The notes beneath the pieces were generated by a model. The model was not told the origin of the DNA. It made no database searches and saw only the letters and a list, made by a program, of their open reading frames with translations. From the NCBI GenBank assembly GCA_963989385.1, contig OZ022511.1:28762503-28826502 (forward strand): DNA of 64,000 nt, read 5' to 3'. The DNA comes from Ctena decussata (Eukaryota > Mollusca > Bivalvia > Lucinida > Lucinidae). The position numbers and the translations under genes were made by a program. Shown piece by piece: positions 57,951 to 64,000 of this stretch (position 1 is the first letter of the stretch; every line of letters starts with the position of its first letter).

Positions 57951-60263
57951 TAGCTCACCTGAGCCGAAGGCTCAGAGGTGAGCTTATAGGATGGGAGTAG
58001 AGCCGCCGTCCGTGGGTGGGTGCGTGGGTGCGTCAACACTTTCAAACATAAATATCTCAGAGACCAGTGGGCCGATCGCATTCAAATTTTATCTGAAGCA
58101 TCATTTGGGTGGGGGAAAGGCTGCATTAGGTTTTGGTGCCGATCAGCTCAGAACTCTGGTTTCCATGGCAACAGATAGCCCCCATAGGGTTATAATGGGG
58201 AAAACGGCGTCATGTTTCCATGGCAACAGATAGCCCCCATAGGGTTATAATGGGGAAAACGGCGTCATCACGTTTTCTCAACTGTTTTTGATTAGATCCT
58301 TATCATACTTTCAGGTAATGATGACATACACAAGAGCTTGGATGAGTTCGAAATTTGGTCGGATTCGAGCACAGACTACGGAGCTAGCTGCCCTTGAGCG
58401 TTCGAAAAAAATCCCATAGGGTTATAATGGGGAAAATGGCGTCATCACGTTTTCTCAACTGTTTTTGCTTAGATCCTTATCATACCTGCAGGTAATGATG
58501 ACATACATAAGAGCTTGGATGAGTTCGAAATTTGGCCGGAGTCGAGCACAGACTACGGAGTTAGCTGCCCCTGAGCGTTTGAAAAAAAACCCATAGTGTT
58601 ATAATGGAGAAAACAAGGTCATCACATATTTTTAGAAAAACTTTGACATCGCTCTATTGCCTACATTTCTCAACGGATTTTAAAATAACTTCACACAAAT
58701 GTAGGGCGTGACAATATCTCGAGCAAGTACGATTTTCAGGATGCTGCGCCCAAGGTCAAGGTCACTGTGGCTATTTTTAGAAAAACTTTGTCAGCGCTCT
58801 AGCACCTACATTTCTCAATGGATTTTAAAATAACTTCACACAAATGTAGGGCATGACAATATCTCGAGCAAGTTGGACTTTCAGGGTGCTGTGCCCAAGG
58901 TCAAGGTCACTGTGGCTATTTTTAGAAAATCTTTGTCATCGCTCTAGCACCTACATTTCTCCATGAATTTTAAAATAACTTCACACAAATGTAGGGCATG
59001 ACAATATCTCGAGCAAGTTTGACTTTCAGGGTGCTGCACCCAAGGTCAAGGTCACTGTGGCTATTTTAAGAAAAACTTTGTCATCACTCTAGTGCCTACA
59101 TTTTTCAACCGATTTTAAATCAAATTCACACAAATGTAGGGCATGACAATATCTCCAACAAGTTTGACTTTCAGGGTGCTGCGCCCAAGGTCAAGGTCAC
59201 TGTGGCCTTTTTTTAGAAAAACTTTGCGCTCTAGCGCCTACATTTCTCAATGGATTTTAAAATAACTTCACACAAATGTAGGGCATGACAATATCTCGAG
59301 CAAGTTCGACTTTCAGGGTGCTGTGCCCAAGGTCAAGGTCACTGTGGCTATTTTTAGAAAAACTTTGTCATTGCCCTAGCACCTTCATTTCTCCATGGAT
59401 TTTGAAATAACTTGACACTAATGTTGGGTATGACAATATCTCAAGCAAGTTTGACTTTCAGGATGCTGTGCCAAAGGTCAAGGTCACTGTGGCTATTTTT
59501 AGAAAAACTTTGTCATCGCTCTAGCACCTACATTTCTCAACAGATTTTAAAATAAATTCACACAAATGTAGGGCATGACAATATCTCGAGCAAGTTTGAC
59601 TTTCAGGGTGCTGCAATCAAGGTTTTTGATTAGATCCTTATGGTACTTGCAGGTAATGATGACATACATAAGAGCTTGGATGAGTTCGAAATTTGGCCGG
59701 ATTTGAGCACAGACTACGGAGTTAGCTGCCCTTGAGCGTTTGAAAAAAATCCCATAGTCTTATAATGGAGAAAACAACGTCATCACATTTTCATTTTTCA
59801 TTGGATCCTCTTCATACTTGCAGGTAATGAGGATATGCATAAAAGCTTGGATTAGTTAGCATTTTGGCTAGATCCCATCACTGACTATGGAGAACCTGCC
59901 CTGAGCATCCAAAAAATCAATGTTGCCACTTTTTCTTGGTTTCTACTGATCCGATCCTTTTCAAACTTGCAGGTAATGAGGAAATGCATAATATCTTAAA
60001 CAAGTTCAAATTTTGGCCAGATCAGGCCAACCACTACGAAGTTAGCTGCCCTTGACAGCTTTGTCTATTCAGCTCTTGATTGGATACTTTTTAAACTTGC
60101 ATATATTAAATGAGGGCATACATAATGTTTTGGATGAGTTTAATTTTCAGCCTGATTGGACCACTGACTGTGGCGTTAGCTGCCCTTGAGCATCTTAAAT
60201 ATCACAATAGGTTTACAATGTCTCTCAGGTGAGCAATTGTTGCCCTTTGGGCTACTTGTTCAT
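57951..60263. mobile_element. Tandem-repeat-cored element (inner, nested), about 145-bp units
   Basis: Nearly the same left end as the outer element (tagctcacctgagccgaagg) and its own right end ctcaggtgagcaattgttgc with the hairpin gccctttgggc and cttgttc. The core has about seven units of about 145 bp (near 58628, 58771, 58918, 59060, 59205, 59347, 59491) with aaggtcaaggtcactgtgg; flanking longer units (cataagagcttggatgagtt) occur around 58330, 58510 and 59660. Confidence 0.75.
58157..58265. repeat. Short tandem duplication
   Basis: tttccatggcaacagatagc... (about 54 bp) is present twice with almost no difference. Confidence 0.85.
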
Positions 60264-60397
60264 AAATGTTTGTAATATTATCCTCTACGTAAATGGTGTT
60301 TTTTTATTGCTGTTGTGCATGGTGTTTTGTTGCTGTAACCTCAGTGTTCAGGTGAGCGATATAGGGCCATTGGCCCTCTGGTTGTGTGAAAGGTTGA

Positions 60398-61088
60398 TTA
60401 TGTTCAGTTTAATACTGAGTCTTGTGCCAAATATTCTGGTCCTGCACATGGGCTTTAAACTAAGGCCTGGATTAGACCTGGTCCAGATTCAAGAAGGGCA
60501 GTTGTCAGTTACTGGCAAAAGTATGTGCACTTAGTTCTGGTTAACCGCTTAGGAGGTCTAAGCCTGCCCAGGAATAGTGTGGTTATGTTAACTGACTGTC
60601 CGGACATGACCATAGCTGTTTACCGTGGATGAAAAGCAACAAATCAGTCGGACCTGGTCCACAGGACCAGTCCAAGTTGTGTGGAGCTGGTCCTGCCAGC
60701 TTGACTCATGTTCTTCAGTATGCCCCTTTCACATCACAGAAAAATCTACTGGTTTTAAGGACCAGCTACATGTAAACTCAACTGGTCTACGGAGAAGGAA
60801 CTCAATAAGCATATAGCTTGCATTCTAATCCAAAGCATGTACTGATATCTTGCTTGTTCATGTATGCATATGTGTAAAAATATGCTAAATATGTTTAAGC
60901 CAATTTGTCCAGCATAAAATGCACTGGTCTCGCACCAATGGATTAGTGGTCATTTCACCCCTGAGCATTCCCACGTTCTGTTCATTTTGGTAAATCCTGA
61001 GCATGGTAAAAAAAAACGCCTCTGTTCATCAAGGTAGTTCAAGGGTTCTGTCACAGTGTCTGTGGACATATCTCCATTTTTCAGCTCA
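60398..61088. other. SINE 3' fragment and MITE remnant; no gene
   Basis: 60484-60644 matches the SINE body without the tRNA head (ttcaagaagggcagttgtca...ccgtggatgaaaagcaac). 60650-60957 is a diverged relative of the 36772 MITE (ggtccacaggaccag). Confidence 0.65.
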
Positions 61089-61091
61089 TTT

Positions 61092-63462
61092 TTTAGCTCA
61101 CCTGAGCCAGCGGCTCCGGGGGAGCTTATAGGATGGTAAGGCTCCGGCGTCCGTCGTCCGTCCACAATTTCAAACGACTTCTCCTCTGAAACCGCTGGGC
61201 CAATTGTAACCAAATCTCATATAGAGCCTCCTGGGACCTTAGGAACAAAAAGTTGTTCAAACGGTCCTGGTCACATGACCAACATGGCCGCCATGCCCAT
61301 ATATGGTAAAAACCTTTAAAAATCTTCTTCTCCAGAACTAATAGGCCGATGGCCTTGAAACTTGGTATGTAGCATCGGGTACGCAAGTTCTACCAAGATT
61401 ATTCAAATTATGACCTTGGGTTGACCTTGACCTTTTTTACGGCAAGGTCAAATTTGCTTCCTTGTGCTTTTATATGGCAAAATGCTAGAACATAAGATAT
61501 CTTGGAAACTGTTGCAGATTTGGGGCTAAAAAGCAGTATCTACAGTCATCTTAATGAGTACGTGAAGATTTATGACTTTAAGAGGTCAAGGTCATTCTTT
61601 GACCTTTGACCCAGAACTCTCATATTTTGACAATTTCGAACAATCTCCTCAACAGCCACTGAGCCAATTGAAACCAAATTTCATATAGAGCCTCCAGGGG
61701 TTGAGGGAACAAAAATTTATTCATACTGTCCAGGTCACATGACCAACATGGCGGCCACGCCCATATATGGTAAAAACCTTTAAAAATCTTCTTCTCCAGA
61801 ACCAATTGAACGATGGCCTTGAAACTTGGTATGTAGCATTGGGTACTCGAGTACTACTAAGATTGTTCAAATTATGACCTTGGGTTGACCTTGACCATTT
61901 TACTGCAAGGTCAAATATGGGAAAATGCTAGAACATATGATTTCATGGAAAGTTTTGAAGAGTAAGGCCTAAAATTGGTAAATGCAGTTGAGTACATGAA
62001 GATTTATGAGTGTAAGAGGTCAAGGTCATTCTTTGACCTTTGACCCAGAACTCTCATATTTTGACATTTTCAAACAATCTTCTCCAAAGCCACTGGGCCG
62101 ATTGTAACCAAATTTCATATAGAGCCTCCAGGGGTTGAGGGAATGAAATTTTATTCAAAAGGTTCAGGTCACATGACCGACATGGCCGCCACGCCCATAT
62201 ATGATAAAAACATTTAAAAATCTTCTTCTCCAGAACTAGTTGACCGATGGCCTTGAAACTTGGTATGAAGCATTGGGTATTCCAGTTCTATCAAGAGTGT
62301 TCAAAATGATAACCTTGGGTTGACCTTGACCATTTTACGGGAAGGTCAAATATGGGAAAATGCTAGAATATAAGATTTCATGGAAAGTTTTGAAGATTTA
62401 GGCCTAAAAATTGGAAAATGCAGTCATCTTAATGAGTACATCAAGATTCATAAGTACAAGAGGTCAAGGTCATTCTTTGACCTTTGACCCTGAATTCTCA
62501 TAGTTTGACAATTTCAAACTTCTTTTTAAAAGACAATTGTAACCAAATATCATATAGAGCCTTCAGGGGTTGAGGAAACGAAATTCTTCAAATGGTCTGG
62601 GTCACATGACCAACATGGCCGCCATGACCATATATGATAAAAACCTTTAAAAATCTTCTCCAGAACCAGTTGACCGATGACCTTGAAACTTGGTATGTAG
62701 CATTGGGTACTCCAGTTTTATCAAGATTGTTCAAATTATGACCTTTGCTTGACCTTGACCTTTTTATGGCAAGGTCAAATATGGCAAGATGCTACAACAT
62801 AAGCTTTCATGGGAATTTTTGAAGATTTTGGCCTAAAAATTGGTATATACAGTCATCTTAATGAGCTCATGAAGAATTATGAGTACAAGAGGTCAAGGTC
62901 ATTCTTTGACTTTTGACCCAGATCTCTCATATTTTGACATTTTCAAACATTTTCTCAAAAGCCAAAGGGCCAATTGTAGTCACATTTCATAAAGAGCCTC
63001 CAGGGGTTGAGGGAACAAAAATGTGTTCAAATGGTCCAGGTCACATGACCAACATGGCTAACATACCCATTTATGGTATAAACATTTAATATTTTTCTTC
63101 TCCAGAACCAATATGCCTATGGCCTTGAAACTTGGTAAGTAGCATGGAGTACTAGAGTACTTCCAAGACTGTTCAAATGATGACCTTGGGTTCACTTTGA
63201 CCTTTTTTGCAGCATGGTCAAGTGCGGGAAAATGCCAGAACATAAGATTTCATGGAAAGTTTTGAAGATTTTGGTCTTATTATGGTATATATAGTTGTCT
63301 TAATGCGTATTAGCACATGAAGATTTATGAGTACAAGAGGTCATGGTCAGTGTTTGACTTTTGACCCTAGACTCATATTTTGACAATTTCAGACATAAGA
63401 AAAAGCCACTTTGCCAATTGCTCAGGTGAGCGGATCAGGGCCTCATGGCCCTCTTGTTTCAT
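61092..63462. mobile_element. Tandem-repeat-cored element, about 450-bp units
   Basis: The left end is tagctcacctgagccagcgg; the right end is gctcaggtgagcggatcagg with the hairpin agggcctcatggccct and cttgttt. Five units of about 430-470 bp (starting near 61160, 61630, 62050, 62510, 62935) share ggtcacatgaccaacatggc, gatggccttgaaacttggta and ttgaccttgacc. The ends match those of 56512 and 57951, but the core is different. Confidence 0.75.
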
Positions 63463-63630
63463 GGATTTGTCACCCCATGATACGACGCATATTATATGGA
63501 GGTCATAAAAGGACATTTTCAGCCAGAGTTGCATTCCTTGATTTGTACACACACTGTGTGGCTGCAGCTTTTAGTTTTCAACAATTCTAAAGCACTGGAC
63601 AGGATATTGTTTGGGGTCATTGTCAGACGC
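63463..63630. other. Short unassigned stretch
   Basis: Nothing recognised. Confidence 0.4.
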
Positions 63631-63798
63631 CCGGCCACGTAGCGCAATAGTTAGGGTTTCTGATTTACAAGCCAGAGGTTCTGGGTTCGATACCCTGTCC
63701 GGCCACTTTCATTTCTCCTTTCGCTGATTCAAGAAGGGCAGTTGTCAGTTACTGGTGAAAGCAAGTTCACTTAGTACTGGTTAACCGCTTAGGAGGCG
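63631..63798 (+). mobile_element. SINE copy, 3'-truncated or interrupted
   Basis: tRNA-like head (gtagcgcaatagttagggtt, B box ggttcgatacc) and body up to aaccgcttaggagg, where similarity stops. More diverged than the other copies. Confidence 0.8.
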
Positions 63799-63868
63799 AG
63801 TGGTTGAATTATGTCCAGATATACTCGCTTTTGAAGTGCATTTGAATGTCACAGAAAAGCGAAGCAAA

Positions 63869-63934
63869 ATGAGAACTGATGACGAGTACAAGACTCGAGT
63901 TGCATATGACTCCGGTTGCATGCCTATGATCAAG
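63869..63934 (+). CDS. Possible coding exon at the right edge (unknown gene)
   Basis: An open frame ending exactly at a good donor, ATCAAG|gtaagg (63935), encodes MRTDDEYKTRVAYDSGCMPM and two more residues, if it starts at the ATG 63869. The same frame is open further upstream to the SINE boundary, so it could equally be an internal exon using the SINE's ttag as acceptor. I do not recognise the family, and a short chance frame is quite possible. Confidence 0.25.
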
Positions 63935-64000
63935 GTAAGGGGCCCTTTGGGGCGTTTGTTACATATTGTAACAATTGTTTTAAATCTGGTTGGAATGCAT

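Larger units (their letters stand above)
56512..60380. mobile_element. Tandem-repeat-cored element (outer)
   Basis: The left end tagctcacctgagccgaagg has a palindromic partner ctcacaggtgagct; the right end is ttcaggtgagcgatatagggc with the hairpin agggccattggccct. The core has units containing tttggttgctatggcaact (near 56650, 56970, 57260, 57580). Direct repeats ttgtgtgaaaggttga (56204-56219, 60382-60397) bracket this region plus the SINE. Confidence 0.65.

Noticed and set aside
60229..60534. 101-codon hydrophobic open frame
   Set aside because: It spans the right ends of two nested repeat elements and a SINE fragment; membrane-like character comes from T/G-rich repeat DNA.

Overview
This window is nuclear DNA of a metazoan, almost certainly a bivalve mollusc. 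The reasons are a long intron-split gene with GT..AG introns, dense non-autonomous transposons, tRNA-headed SINEs, microsatellites, and tandem-repeat-cored mobile elements of a kind common in bivalve genomes. There is no bacterial or viral organisation. Nearly all short open frames are chance frames inside repeats.

The one gene I can assemble completely is a PIWI-clade Argonaute of the PIWIL1 type, on the plus strand. Its start codon is at 19415 and its stop ends at 52149. Eighteen exons join without a frame break into 875 residues. They encode an RG-rich N-terminus (Tudor-binding type), PAZ, MID with the Y-K-Q-K 5'-phosphate pocket, and a PIWI domain with the full D-E-D-H slicer tetrad. The most striking feature is that exon 14, which carries the first catalytic Asp and the catalytic Glu, exists twice (45291-45465 and 47122-47296). 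The copies have the same length (175 nt) and the same phases, 43 of 58 residues are identical, and about 25 of those identical residues use different codons. Using both copies, or neither, gives an early stop. This is the architecture of mutually exclusive exons that swap half of the slicer active site. One of the two copies has the only aberrant 5' splice site in the gene.

Upstream (1-19.4 kb) is a mosaic of transposons: a foldback element, a pogo-like TIR element, an inverted-repeat element of about 2.5 kb blown up to 8 kb by three later insertions, a second long inverted repeat, a 5-bp-TSD TIR element, and a hAT-like element carrying another hAT-like element inside it, ending 77 bp before the start codon. 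The introns hold at least three palindromic MITE families (eight or nine copies each of two of them), SINEs with perfect target-site duplications, and nested tandem-repeat elements. Downstream (52-64 kb) are a probable 3' UTR, more MITEs, a nested pair of tandem-repeat elements with matching ends, a further 2.4-kb array element, SINE copies, and a possible exon of another gene at the right edge.

Because PIWI proteins silence transposons through piRNAs, the gene is embedded in the kind of sequence it acts on. That link is context and not evidence of regulation.
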